From positions 1 through 7,779 of the forward strand of contig JABHWQ010000425.1 in the NCBI GenBank assembly GCA_018657655.1: DNA of 7,779 nt, in the 5' to 3' direction. Source of the stretch: Chloroflexota bacterium (lineage in GTDB: Bacteria; Chloroflexota; Dehalococcoidia; SZUA-161; SpSt-899). This document shows positions 1 to 6,620 of the stretch, in pieces (position 1 is the stretch's first letter; every line of letters begins with the position of its first letter). The position numbers and the translations under genes are program-made. The notes below the pieces were generated by a model. The model saw only the letters and a list, made by a program, of their open reading frames with translations. It searched no databases and was not told where the DNA came from.

Positions 1-1104
1 CTTGTTCGTCCCAGTTACGTCCTTGGCGGTCGGGCTATGGAGATTGTCCACAATCCGGCTGAACTGGCCATCTATATGAAAAATGCCGCTGAACTTGATA
101 TCGGACGGGTGATCCTCATCGATAAATATATCGAAGGCAAAGAAGTAGAAGTGGACGCAATCTGCGATGGCGAGCGAGTACTCATTCCTGGCATAATGGA
201 GCATATCGAACGTGCGGGTGTTCACAGCGGCGATTCGATGGCTGTTTATCCGGCGCTCAACTTGACTCACAGTGAAACCGAAACCATTATCAAATACACC
301 ATCGATATCGGGTTGAACCTGGGAGTCAAAGGATTGATGAACATGCAGTATGTAATTGTGCCGGGTGACTGGGTTTCCGATGTGTTTGTTATTGAAGTCA
401 ATCCCAGGGCCAGCCGTACGGTGCCGTTTCTTTCCAAGATTACGGGGGTGCCGATGGTAAAGGCAGCCACAAACGTAATGCTGGGAAAGAGCCTGGCAGA
501 CCAGGGCTACGAAAGCGGACTCTGGCCGATTCAACCCCTTGTTGGAGTTAAGGCCCCTGTGTTTTCAATGTCGAAGCTGCCTGGCGTGGATACGTTTTTG
601 GGGCCGGAGATGAAATCAACAGGGGAAGTCATGGGAATAGATCACGATTTCTCCGGTGCTCTGGTGAAAGCATTGATGTCTTCCGGTGCAATGATCCCTC
701 CCAAAGGATCGATACTTCTAAGCCTCTCGGATCGGGACAAGTCGCAAGCTATACCGATGATAAAACGGCTTGCCGAGTTGAAATACTCAATTTATGCCAC
801 AGAAGGCACGGCCTCTATGATAGAAGCTCTCGAAATCCCAGTCACCATGATCAGCAAGAAAGTCTCCGAAGGCCATCCCAATGTGCTCGATATCATCCAG
901 GATGGGACCATTGACGTAGTTATAAACAGTCCAACCGGAGGAAGGGACTCGCTTCAGGATGGTTTCCAAATAAGACGCGCCGCCACCGAACGACGAATCC
1001 CGTGCTTTACTTATATTGATGCTGTACGGGTAGCAGTGGCGTTGCTGGCAGGAAAAGAGCAGGCATTCGATGTGCTTCCGCTGCAGGAGTATCGGCGCAA
1101 ATAG
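1..1104 (+). CDS. carB: Carbamoyl-phosphate synthase large chain, C-terminal part (5' end outside window)
   Basis: Large subunit of carbamoyl-phosphate synthase, which makes carbamoyl phosphate from bicarbonate, ATP and glutamine-derived ammonia for pyrimidine and arginine synthesis in the cytoplasm. The frame is open from base 1, so 367 C-terminal residues are visible; the true start lies upstream, and the ATG at 37 is internal. The fragment opens inside the second ATP-grasp domain with VRPSYVLGGRAMEIV. It continues with the metal/ATP-binding segments EGKEVEVDA and IEVNPRASRTVPF. The last roughly 140 residues form the MGS-like allosteric domain, including SPTGGRD and IRRAATERRIPCFT. In enterobacteria this domain binds UMP, IMP or ornithine; which ligand acts here cannot be read from the sequence. 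The visible length fits roughly one third of a normal CarB of about 1070 residues. No frameshift or missing key residue is seen. Identification is firm. Confidence 0.97.
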   Translation, partial: LVRPSYVLGGRAMEIVHNPAELAIYMKNAAELDIGRVILIDKYIEGKEVEVDAICDGERVLIPGIMEHIERAGVHSGDSMAVYPALNLTHSETETIIKYTIDIGLNLGVKGLMNMQYVIVPGDWVSDVFVIEVNPRASRTVPFLSKITGVPMVKAATNVMLGKSLADQGYESGLWPIQPLVGVKAPVFSMSKLPGVDTFLGPEMKSTGEVMGIDHDFSGALVKALMSSGAMIPPKGSILLSLSDRDKSQAIPMIKRLAELKYSIYATEGTASMIEALEIPVTMISKKVSEGHPNVLDIIQDGTIDVVINSPTGGRDSLQDGFQIRRAATERRIPCFTYIDAVRVAVALLAGKEQAFDVLPLQEYRRK

Positions 1105-1121
1105 ATGGATATTCGAACTGC

Positions 1122-1151
1122 TTGACATCGATCCTAGTGTCCCAGTAAAAT
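1122..1151 (+). promoter_or_regulatory. Putative sigma70-type promoter for the MaoC pair
   Basis: A perfect -35 hexamer TTGACA (1122-1127) is followed after 18 bases by TAAAAT (1146-1151), which matches the TATAAT consensus at five of six positions. Transcription would start near 1158, about 20 bases before the ATG at 1181. It lies in the 76-base gap after carB, so the two hot-dog genes can be transcribed independently of carB. No clear terminator is seen between carB and this site, so read-through is also possible. Confidence 0.55.
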
Positions 1152-1180
1152 TGGCACAATATTATTTTCGGGAATAAGAC

Positions 1181-1585
1181 ATGACAGAGCAACAGAAAAT
1201 CGAATACAGTCAATTGGAAGTGGGTTACGAGTTCCCTCCTGCCAGTTATAATCTGGGTTCGGCGGATGTCTCGGCCTATTTGAAAGCGACCGGGGAAACT
1301 GACAGGTTGTTTCAGAATACAGGCATTGTTCCTCCAACCGCTATTGCCGCCTGGTCATTGATAGCATTGTTGGATTATGTGGATATGCCTTCCGGGACCA
1401 TTCATCTTGCCCAGGAACTCGAATCAGTAGGTATTGCCAAAGAAAGTGATACCATTACCTGCCATGCGCGAGTTAGTAGAAAACAGGAGAGAAGTGGACT
1501 GCGTTTGCTTGATATTGAGTTCAAGGTGCAAGATCAAAATGGGGATCTTGTAGTGGCAGGGAAAAGCAGCTTTAATTTTCCATAA
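1181..1585 (+). CDS. MaoC-like hot-dog fold protein, N-terminal-half type without obvious active site
   Basis: A 134-residue protein that looks like the N-terminal (non-catalytic) hot-dog half of MaoC/FAS1-type dehydratases. In these the fold helps shape the acyl-CoA pocket beside a catalytic partner. Features are a short N-terminal strand region, the stretch YLKATGETDRLF (about 31-42), then IVPPTAIAAW where the central hot-dog helix begins, and a C-terminal beta sheet ending VVAGKSSFNFP. The catalytic D-x-N-P-I-H motif of R-hydratases is absent. The next gene carries it and starts 26 bases downstream, so the two products probably form a heteromer. The start is the first ATG after the predicted promoter, with only a weak ribosome site (CGGGA near 1169). 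Substrate is unknown; an enoyl-CoA or 3-hydroxyacyl-CoA is the natural guess. Family assignment is good, function is inferred. Confidence 0.75.
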   Translation: MTEQQKIEYSQLEVGYEFPPASYNLGSADVSAYLKATGETDRLFQNTGIVPPTAIAAWSLIALLDYVDMPSGTIHLAQELESVGIAKESDTITCHARVSRKQERSGLRLLDIEFKVQDQNGDLVVAGKSSFNFP

Positions 1586-1611
1586 ATATGGATTTTTGAA
1601 TTGAGGAACGT

Positions 1612-2046
1612 ATGAGCACAGATCAGCGATTGGATTTATCAACGTTGGAACAGGGGTCGGTTCTTCGGGAGATGACCAAGGAAATCGTTCAGGAGAACGT
1701 TGCCCTTTACGCAGAAGCAAGTAAAGACTTTAATCCTATTCATATCGATGAGGAATTTGCCAGGAACACTCCGTTGGGGGGAACAATTGCCCATGGCATG
1801 CTGATTCTTGCCTATGTCTCTCAAATGATGATCTCCAATTTTGGGCAGGATTGGCTTGTTGGCGGAAAACTCAATGCGAGATTCAAAGCCCCTGCTCGTC
1901 CGGGCGATACCATTACTGTGAGCGGCACTGTTCGTAAGATCGAAAATGATGAAGGCCGAACTTTCATCAAATGTGATATCCTTTGTCAGAATCAAGCCGG
2001 GGAAACCGTAATAGCTGGAAACGGGACCCTTACTGTGAATACGTAA
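1612..2046 (+). CDS. MaoC-like (R)-specific enoyl-CoA hydratase/dehydratase
   Basis: A 144-residue single-hot-dog MaoC domain protein. It carries the hydratase motif with Asp39 and His44 in DFNPIH, followed by the turn PLGGTIAHGM (54-63) with His61-Gly62. In PhaJ-type enzymes the equivalent Asp and His activate water for addition to trans-2-enoyl-CoA, or catalyse the reverse dehydration. The later strands include RPGDTITVSG and a C-terminal VIAGNGTLTV. Length fits PhaJ/MaoC proteins (about 135-160 residues). The ATG at 1612 is preceded by TGAGGA at 1602-1607. It lies 26 bases behind the non-catalytic hot-dog gene, so both are likely co-transcribed and act together. The acyl substrate cannot be told from the sequence; no polyhydroxyalkanoate or fatty-acid gene is present in the window to guide this. 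Catalytic family is secure, physiological role is open. Confidence 0.88.
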   Translation: MSTDQRLDLSTLEQGSVLREMTKEIVQENVALYAEASKDFNPIHIDEEFARNTPLGGTIAHGMLILAYVSQMMISNFGQDWLVGGKLNARFKAPARPGDTITVSGTVRKIENDEGRTFIKCDILCQNQAGETVIAGNGTLTVNT

Positions 2047-2147
2047 ATCCAACGAGTGTACATATACCTATTTTGATTTTCATTTCCGGTACGTTGTTTG
2101 AGTTGATGCTCAACATCCCCTTCTTTTGCCCCTCGCATCCGAAAAGC

Positions 2148-2176
2148 TTGAGTTGCTAAGTAACCTGATGTATGCT
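2148..2176 (+). promoter_or_regulatory. Putative sigma70-type promoter for the five-gene patatin cluster
   Basis: TTGAGT (2148-2153) and TATGCT (2171-2176) are separated by exactly 17 bases; each hexamer matches the consensus at four of six positions. The site lies in the 156-base gap between the hydratase and the first gene of the next cluster, the only sizeable gap upstream of that cluster. Transcription would begin near 2183. That would leave the GTG at 2179 outside the transcript and supports the ATG at 2203 as the start. The rest of the gap (2047-2147) is AT-rich and shows only a weak hairpin. Confidence 0.4.
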
Positions 2177-2190
2177 GTGTGCACGTAGAC

Positions 2191-2195
2191 AGGAG
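2191..2195 (+). promoter_or_regulatory. Ribosome binding site that sets the start at 2203
   Basis: AGGAG lies 7 bases before the ATG at 2203. An alternative in-frame GTG at 2179 would place this site inside the coding region and has no comparable site in front of it. Confidence 0.7.
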
Positions 2196-2202
2196 AATAG
2201 AT

Positions 2203-2472
2203 ATGGGTGGTCCAGAAGAGTTTCTAATTGGCGTTGCGGTTATCCATTTGTTCCTGGTAATCTATGCTCTTCGAGATTTATTCACACTATCAACCATAAA
2301 GAACAGATTTGGGAAGATGGTGTGGGTGTTGCTGATAATGGTGTTCCCGGTGACTGGCCCCATCGTTTACCTCAATTATGGGCGGGGTGAGCGTTCATGG
2401 AGCCACAAGATCAAAGAACTACAACAGCGTGCTGAGGAACAGGCTCGGAATGAGGAAAATGAATCGCTATGA
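2203..2472 (+). CDS. Small PLDc_N-type membrane protein
   Basis: An 89-residue protein matching the pattern of the phospholipase D-nuclease N-terminal (PLDc_N) domain. It has a short N-terminus, a hydrophobic segment at about 6-23, a linker with YALRDLF, and a second hydrophobic segment at about 39-57. This ends in the family's typical P-x-x-G-P-I-x-Y-L (VTGPIVYLNYG). A charged, probably helical cytoplasmic tail rich in Glu, Gln and Arg follows (about 61-89). The domain also occurs alone, without the phospholipase D catalytic region, as here; its biochemical role is not established. It is the first gene of the cluster, 15 bases before the next gene and in the same reading frame as it. Within a cluster that encodes a lipid hydrolase, it is a candidate membrane anchor or partner. 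That role is an inference. Confidence 0.75.
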   Translation: MGGPEEFLIGVAVIHLFLVIYALRDLFTLSTIKNRFGKMVWVLLIMVFPVTGPIVYLNYGRGERSWSHKIKELQQRAEEQARNEENESL

Positions 2473-2487
2473 TTCGGATATCAAATC

Positions 2488-3717
2488 ATGACTGAACAAA
2501 CATATTGTAGCCTTCACCCTTTTGAAAATCGGCTGCCGGCCGTTTTCTACTATGGAAATATGCAGGTCACAAGAAAAACGATTGTACGGGACTCTACGCA
2601 TGGGAAAAGAATGGTTTCCGTTTTCGAATCCTATTTGAAGGCGGGGATATTACCTCAGGGTACCTATTTATTGGGAGATTACGTTGAACATGTGCTGAGG
2701 AAAAGTAATGATGACACAGGAGCCAGTGCCGGGCGATATCTGGGGCTGGTTTTGCCTACCGGTAACTATCAGTATGTACGGATTGAGGGGGAAAGCATAG
2801 GCGTAGAAAAACGCAAACTGGACCCTCCGGACGAGATCAATATCCTAACCGATACCTGTTTGTTCTGCGCTGCAAATGCCACAGCAACTCTGGATAGCGG
2901 AGAAGAGCTTTCCATAGTGGCTCCCACAACAAAAATAGATGGCCACATCGAAAAATTGTGTATCTCAGACAAGCTATGTCCTTATGAGATGGATGCAGTT
3001 GCAAGGCTCACTGACCTGATCGTGGCTATGAAAGAGGGAAATAGAGCTTTCAAAAAGGTAATTATGGCGATGCCGACGGTTGAATACTACTTCTATCTGA
3101 TGGAGGCTTACAACAACGGTTTTGTTGAAAAGGAGATGATGCGGGAGTGGATTGGTCAGGTAAACAGGCACGCGGAGAAAATCATTGCGGCTATCAGGAA
3201 AAGGATCGGGTTGCCGGTAGAGATTTGTCAGCCTCTTGGTAGCGTGGAGCCCTATATAAAAGATCGTGTTGACCGAGGCAAGCCTGCCGATTTTGAGGAA
3301 GTGAAACGGATTCTATCGGCGGTAACCAGGCTTTGGCAGGAGGTACTTCCCATCACCAATCCGAAAGATTGGAAAGATTTGAACTATACGAACTACGCTA
3401 TTGCTGTTTTGGAATCCTCAATGATTGATGGTAATAATAACCGTTTGGTGATCGATATAGAAAATCCTTCTGAACAAAGGATACTGAGAAATGCTGCCAA
3501 AATAGCCCGGGAACTGGGCAAGCGTGGTTCCGAAGATAGCTTTAGAGTGATTGGTATCTATCCTCACGAAAAGGTGTTCATTCCTCAGGGTGGTCAGTGC
3601 TCCGAGGCATTTCCGCGCCTGTATTACCTTGAGCAACCGCAGGTTGATGGAGAATGTCTATACCGGGCCATAATCGAGGAAAACAAACGGAAGGTGGCAG
3701 TCAAACCTTACACATAA
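2488..3717 (+). CDS. Unrecognised 409-residue protein of the patatin cluster
   Basis: I do not recognise this family. The protein has no signal peptide or membrane segment. The first 160 residues look beta-rich, with GRYLGLVLPTGNYQYVRIEG (82-101) and a CLFC pair (Cys124, Cys127) followed by Cys158 and Cys164. The middle is helical (about 165-285) and holds the short strand VIMAMPT (191-197) and a basic amphipathic helix near 222-240. The last part alternates strands and helices (RLVIDIENP, then FRVIGIYPHEKVFI), as in alpha/beta folds. Gap lengths and coding quality suggest a genuine co-transcribed gene. No good ribosome site precedes the ATG, which sits 15 bases after the TGA of the membrane protein, so re-initiation may feed it. 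A remote link of the middle region to cyclodipeptide-synthase-like Rossmann folds crossed my mind, but the support is very weak. Confidence 0.85.
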   Translation: MTEQTYCSLHPFENRLPAVFYYGNMQVTRKTIVRDSTHGKRMVSVFESYLKAGILPQGTYLLGDYVEHVLRKSNDDTGASAGRYLGLVLPTGNYQYVRIEGESIGVEKRKLDPPDEINILTDTCLFCAANATATLDSGEELSIVAPTTKIDGHIEKLCISDKLCPYEMDAVARLTDLIVAMKEGNRAFKKVIMAMPTVEYYFYLMEAYNNGFVEKEMMREWIGQVNRHAEKIIAAIRKRIGLPVEICQPLGSVEPYIKDRVDRGKPADFEEVKRILSAVTRLWQEVLPITNPKDWKDLNYTNYAIAVLESSMIDGNNNRLVIDIENPSEQRILRNAAKIARELGKRGSEDSFRVIGIYPHEKVFIPQGGQCSEAFPRLYYLEQPQVDGECLYRAIIEENKRKVAVKPYT

Positions 3718-3723
3718 TGATTT

Positions 3724-3731
3724 GAGGAGGT
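3724..3731 (+). promoter_or_regulatory. Very strong ribosome binding site
   Basis: GAGGAGGT is a near-complete anti-16S match ending 6 bases before the ATG at 3738. It is by far the best ribosome site among the cluster genes. This suggests the cyclic-nucleotide-binding-like protein is made in excess over its neighbours from a shared message. Confidence 0.8.
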
Positions 3732-3737
3732 GGGAAT

Positions 3738-4205
3738 ATGGCGTCCTCGGAAATTATGGAAGCTTTACAGAAGTGTGAAATATTCAGCAACATAAATGAA
3801 GAAGATATACAGCAGATAGCACAACTGTGTAGTATCGAGTCGTATGAAGCTGGCGATACTGTATTTGCTCAAGGCGAATATGGAACCAAGATATACTTGA
3901 TTGCAGAGGGTCAAGTTGCTTTGGTTCGATCAGTCTCACTTGGCGGACGTCAGGGTACGATGACTGTGGATATTCTGGGAAAGGGCAGAGGCCTGGGATG
4001 GTCATCTTTTTTATGCGATCCCTGTAGCGTATCTGCGTCAGCCGTATGTCAAAAACCGAGCCAACTTGTTTCTCTTTCAGGCGCTGATCTGCGGGCGATG
4101 CTGGAAGGTAATACGGATTTGGGATTCAAAGTTATGGATAGGCTGGCCCAGATCGTTGGCAACCGGCTTCGGGCAGCGTATGGCGCCATGGATACGTTTC
4201 GATAG
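3738..4205 (+). CDS. Stand-alone cyclic-nucleotide-binding-like (cupin/CRP-type) domain protein
   Basis: A 155-residue protein that is almost entirely one CRP/CAP-type ligand-binding domain. Its N-terminal helix reads LQKCEIFSNINEEDIQQIA. The barrel follows with YEAGDTVFAQGEYGTKIYLIAEGQVALV (about 36-63), the usual E-x-G-D-x-I/V-F-x-x-G pattern. The phosphate-binding cassette is unusual: where CRP has G-E-L/A-A followed by R-S/T-A, this protein reads GLGWSSF (85-91) and then SVSASAV. Both the ribose-contacting Glu and the phosphate-contacting Arg are therefore absent, and a classical cAMP/cGMP ligand is doubtful. The C-terminal helix (about 125-150, LAQIVGNRLRAAYGAM) resembles the CRP dimerisation helix, and no helix-turn-helix follows. 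It lies 20 bases after the unknown gene and 55 bases before the patatin gene. It may sense a ligand and act on a partner protein rather than on DNA. Confidence 0.85.
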   Translation: MASSEIMEALQKCEIFSNINEEDIQQIAQLCSIESYEAGDTVFAQGEYGTKIYLIAEGQVALVRSVSLGGRQGTMTVDILGKGRGLGWSSFLCDPCSVSASAVCQKPSQLVSLSGADLRAMLEGNTDLGFKVMDRLAQIVGNRLRAAYGAMDTFR

Positions 4206-4244
4206 AGAAATACTGACGAGGTTTGATAGGCGTTATTCTCATAA

Positions 4245-4250
4245 GAAAGG
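4245..4250 (+). promoter_or_regulatory. Ribosome binding site that sets the patatin start at 4261
   Basis: GAAAGG lies 10 bases before the ATG at 4261. The same frame is open upstream to an ATG at 4066. That extension overlaps the preceding gene out of frame and lacks patatin-like sequence, so the start at 4261 is preferred. Confidence 0.6.
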
Positions 4251-4260
4251 TTTGTTATCT

Positions 4261-5271
4261 ATGTCAGATTTAATCCGTATTTTGTCAATTGATGGTGGCG
4301 GGATCAGAGGGATAATACCGGGGCAGGTATTGGTTTCACTGGAGCAAAAACTTCAGGTTTATACAGGGAATCAGAATGCCCGAATTGCTGATTGCTTCGA
4401 TTTAATCGCAGGGACCAGTACCGGTGGAATATTGTCCTGTATTTATCTCTGTCCTGATTTGGATGGCGCACCGGAAAGGCCAAGGTTTTCGGCTGAAGAA
4501 GCGGTAGCATTGTATCTTCAAAAGGGTAGCGACATATTTGATGTTTCTGCGTGGCAAAGAATGAAGACGCTTAGTGGTATGCGAGACGAAAAATACGAGG
4601 CAAAAGAACTGGAGAAAGCCCTCAATAGTTACCTTGGTGATCTTAGACTCAGCCAACTGCTGAAACCATGTCTCATAACCTCTTACGATATCGAAAACCG
4701 GCGAACTAAGTTCTTCACGCAACACGATGCCAGAGCAAAGGAAATGCATGATTTCTTGGTTCGGGATGTAGCTAGAGCCACATCAGCAGCGCCAACCTAT
4801 TTTGAAACGGAGATGGTTGAATCGATGACTGGTGTACCCTATCCATTGATTGACGGCGGGGTGTTTGCAAATAATCCCACACTGTGTGCATACGCGGAAG
4901 CCAGAAAGAAGTTCCAGAGTAAACCCACGGCCAGGGATATGGCCATTCTCTCGATTGGCACTGGTTATGTCAAGAAGAGTTATAGCTACAAAGAGGCCAA
5001 GGATTGGGGCGCACTTGGCTGGATAAAACCGCTCATCGATATCATGATGTCGGGCGTCTCAGAAACGGTGGACTATCAGCTGGCACAGATTTATGATGCG
5101 GTCGGACATCCCGAACAATATCTCAGAATTAATGGCGAACTCAGTTATGCCGAACCAGATATGGATGATGCCTCAAAAGAAAACCTCATTGCCCTTAAGC
5201 AGGATGGAACACGCATCGCCGAGGAATTCGATGGGCAATTGGATGATTTTTTAAAACTAGTCGTCTCTTGA
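4261..5271 (+). CDS. Patatin-like phospholipase
   Basis: A 336-residue patatin-family lipid acyl hydrolase, expected to cleave fatty acyl chains from membrane phospholipids with a Ser-Asp dyad. All hallmarks are present. The oxyanion-hole glycine motif DGGGIRG is at 11-17, and the nucleophile elbow GTSTG has Ser53 at its centre. The dyad Asp198 lies in DGG (198-200), followed by VFANNPT. Also typical are the RATSAAPTYF segment (172-181) and the SIGTG strand near 231-235. This layout resembles plant patatins and the bacterial CapV group, in which some members are activated by cyclic dinucleotides in CBASS anti-phage systems. No CD-NTase is encoded in the window. No signal peptide is seen, so it is probably cytoplasmic and acts on the inner membrane face. 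The preceding gene encodes a sensor-like domain, a plausible regulator. Enzyme family is firm; trigger and substrate are unknown. Confidence 0.93.
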   Translation: MSDLIRILSIDGGGIRGIIPGQVLVSLEQKLQVYTGNQNARIADCFDLIAGTSTGGILSCIYLCPDLDGAPERPRFSAEEAVALYLQKGSDIFDVSAWQRMKTLSGMRDEKYEAKELEKALNSYLGDLRLSQLLKPCLITSYDIENRRTKFFTQHDARAKEMHDFLVRDVARATSAAPTYFETEMVESMTGVPYPLIDGGVFANNPTLCAYAEARKKFQSKPTARDMAILSIGTGYVKKSYSYKEAKDWGALGWIKPLIDIMMSGVSETVDYQLAQIYDAVGHPEQYLRINGELSYAEPDMDDASKENLIALKQDGTRIAEEFDGQLDDFLKLVVS

Positions 5272-5285
5272 GTGAACCGCAGTAG

Positions 5286-6602
5286 ATGACGGATTTTGAC
5301 CATACAAGCCCAAGAGTTCGAGAAAGCCTGTTAGCTCAGATATGGAAAGGCCAATGGCTTCAGAAGGGGCCGTTTCCAGCGAGTGATAGCAGGATGGTGA
5401 GGGTGCGCTCGATAGGTATCGAAAACAAGGATAGTGGCCCTGATTTCCTCGGAGCAATGATCGTTCTCGACGATGAAATTGTCACTGGCGATGTAGAGCT
5501 GCACGTGAAATCGAGCGATTGGCGTTCCCACGGCCATCATCTTGATCCCCATTTTAACAGCGTCGTTTTACAAGTTGTTTTGTGGGATGACGCTAAATCA
5601 CCGGCTCAACTGCAAAACAGCAACACTATTCCAACTTTGCCCTTGTATGGTTATCTCAACGGATCGATGGACGATCTTACTGTTCGGGCAGAAGAGGATC
5701 AATTGCCAGCTTTGCCTTGCCGTGACGCCGGAGAACTTCTAGGCAACGAGATGCTCGGAGAGATATTCGATCAATACGGTGCGGAGCGATTCTATGTAAA
5801 ATCGGCATTTTTTGAAGTCGAGTTGATCTTGGAAGAGCCGGAGGAAGTTCTATATCAAGGGATCATGGGGGCTTTGGGCTATACCAAAAATAAGAAGGCT
5901 TTTCAGAAGCTGGCACGGCTTTTACCATTTGGAGTATTAAAAAGTATCTCTCAAGATCAAGTGCCTGAAAATAGAATTCTTACTCTCCAAGCTTTGCTCT
6001 TGGGTGGAGCGGGTCTGCTGCCTTCACAGTGCGGCTCAAAAACGAAGATGGGTAAACCCATGAACGTATTTGAACTGGAAAGGGTGTGGAAGTTTTTGGA
6101 GATAAACACTGCCATGGAGTATTTTGACTGGCACTTTTTCCGTATGCATCCCAAGAATTTCCCTACATCACGTCTTCTTGCAGCAGGGTGCCTGTTCGAT
6201 CGTTTTTTGAATCGAGGTTTGTTAAATGGATTTCTCGATCTTGTTGGGAGTGACAATCCAAAGAATAGAGTAACCGCGATCGAGAATAGTTTAACGGTGC
6301 CGGACCTTATGGGACAAGCACGAGCACGTGAAATCACCGTGAATGTTGTTTTGCCCTTCTTTTATAGCCGGGCCCAGATGAACCTTCAGGACGAGTTAAA
6401 AACACACGTTTACCAACTGTATAATACTTATCCCAAATCTGGGGAGAACCAGATCACACGATACCTCAATGAACTCTTATGGGGAAATAGAACACCCCGG
6501 AAAGCCAAATCTGCAAAACGGCAGCAAGGAATGATTCATCTCTACAAGACTTTTTGCCAAGAGAATCGATGTCAGGTTTGCCCGATTAATGGTGGTGAAT
6601 GA
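5286..6602 (+). CDS. DUF2851 family protein
   Basis: A 438-residue protein of the DUF2851 family, whose function is not established. Recognisable are the N-terminal E-S-L-L-A-Q-I-W (13-20), GPDFLGA (51-57), GDVELHVKSSDW (68-79) with a following His cluster (His82, His84, His85), and the strand VVLQVVLWDD. Asp53 and the ELH of residues 71-73 on adjacent predicted strands loosely resemble a PD-(D/E)XK nuclease core with His in place of Lys. That is my inference. The helical C-terminal half ends with C-x4-C-x2-C (Cys424, Cys429, Cys432) next to Pro433, which could bind metal or an Fe-S cluster. The gene starts 14 bases after the patatin stop with only a weak ribosome site, so it is probably the last gene of that operon. 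Length is normal for the family, and nothing indicates disruption. Confidence 0.85.
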   Translation: MTDFDHTSPRVRESLLAQIWKGQWLQKGPFPASDSRMVRVRSIGIENKDSGPDFLGAMIVLDDEIVTGDVELHVKSSDWRSHGHHLDPHFNSVVLQVVLWDDAKSPAQLQNSNTIPTLPLYGYLNGSMDDLTVRAEEDQLPALPCRDAGELLGNEMLGEIFDQYGAERFYVKSAFFEVELILEEPEEVLYQGIMGALGYTKNKKAFQKLARLLPFGVLKSISQDQVPENRILTLQALLLGGAGLLPSQCGSKTKMGKPMNVFELERVWKFLEINTAMEYFDWHFFRMHPKNFPTSRLLAAGCLFDRFLNRGLLNGFLDLVGSDNPKNRVTAIENSLTVPDLMGQARAREITVNVVLPFFYSRAQMNLQDELKTHVYQLYNTYPKSGENQITRYLNELLWGNRTPRKAKSAKRQQGMIHLYKTFCQENRCQVCPINGGE

Positions 6603-6610
6603 ACCGTTGG

Positions 6611-6620
6611 ATCACGTGAT
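6611..6620. other. Perfect 10-base palindrome between convergent genes
   Basis: ATCACGTGAT is its own reverse complement and lies in the 33-base gap between the two convergent operons. No T-run follows on either strand, so it is not a classical intrinsic terminator. A protein-binding site or chance are both possible. Confidence 0.3.

Noticed and set aside
1..1104. Minus-strand reading frames inside carB (such as 787-1128) as separate genes.
   Set aside because: They lie opposite a highly conserved CarB frame, have no recognisable domains and no ribosome site evidence.
2096..2124. Hairpin TTGAG-TTGATG-CTCAA after the hydratase gene as an intrinsic terminator.
   Set aside because: The stem is only five base pairs, AT-rich, has an alternative pairing, and is followed by CCCC rather than a T-run.
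2172..2390. A 72-residue reading frame overlapping the PLDc_N gene.
   Set aside because: It is Arg/Trp-rich with no recognisable fold and lies wholly in the shadow of the PLDc_N frame, which has clear membrane segments and a ribosome site.
2488..3717. The unknown 409-residue protein as a CD-NTase that would complete a CBASS system with the patatin.
   Set aside because: No G-S followed by the D-x-D/E pair of nucleotidyltransferases is found; the GSVEPYI segment lacks the downstream acidic pair.
4066..4260. Longer patatin start at the ATG of 4066, adding 65 N-terminal residues.
   Set aside because: The extension overlaps the CRP-like gene in another frame for 140 bases and has no patatin-like sequence. 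The ATG at 4261 has a ribosome site and is followed directly by the conserved strand and DGGG motif.
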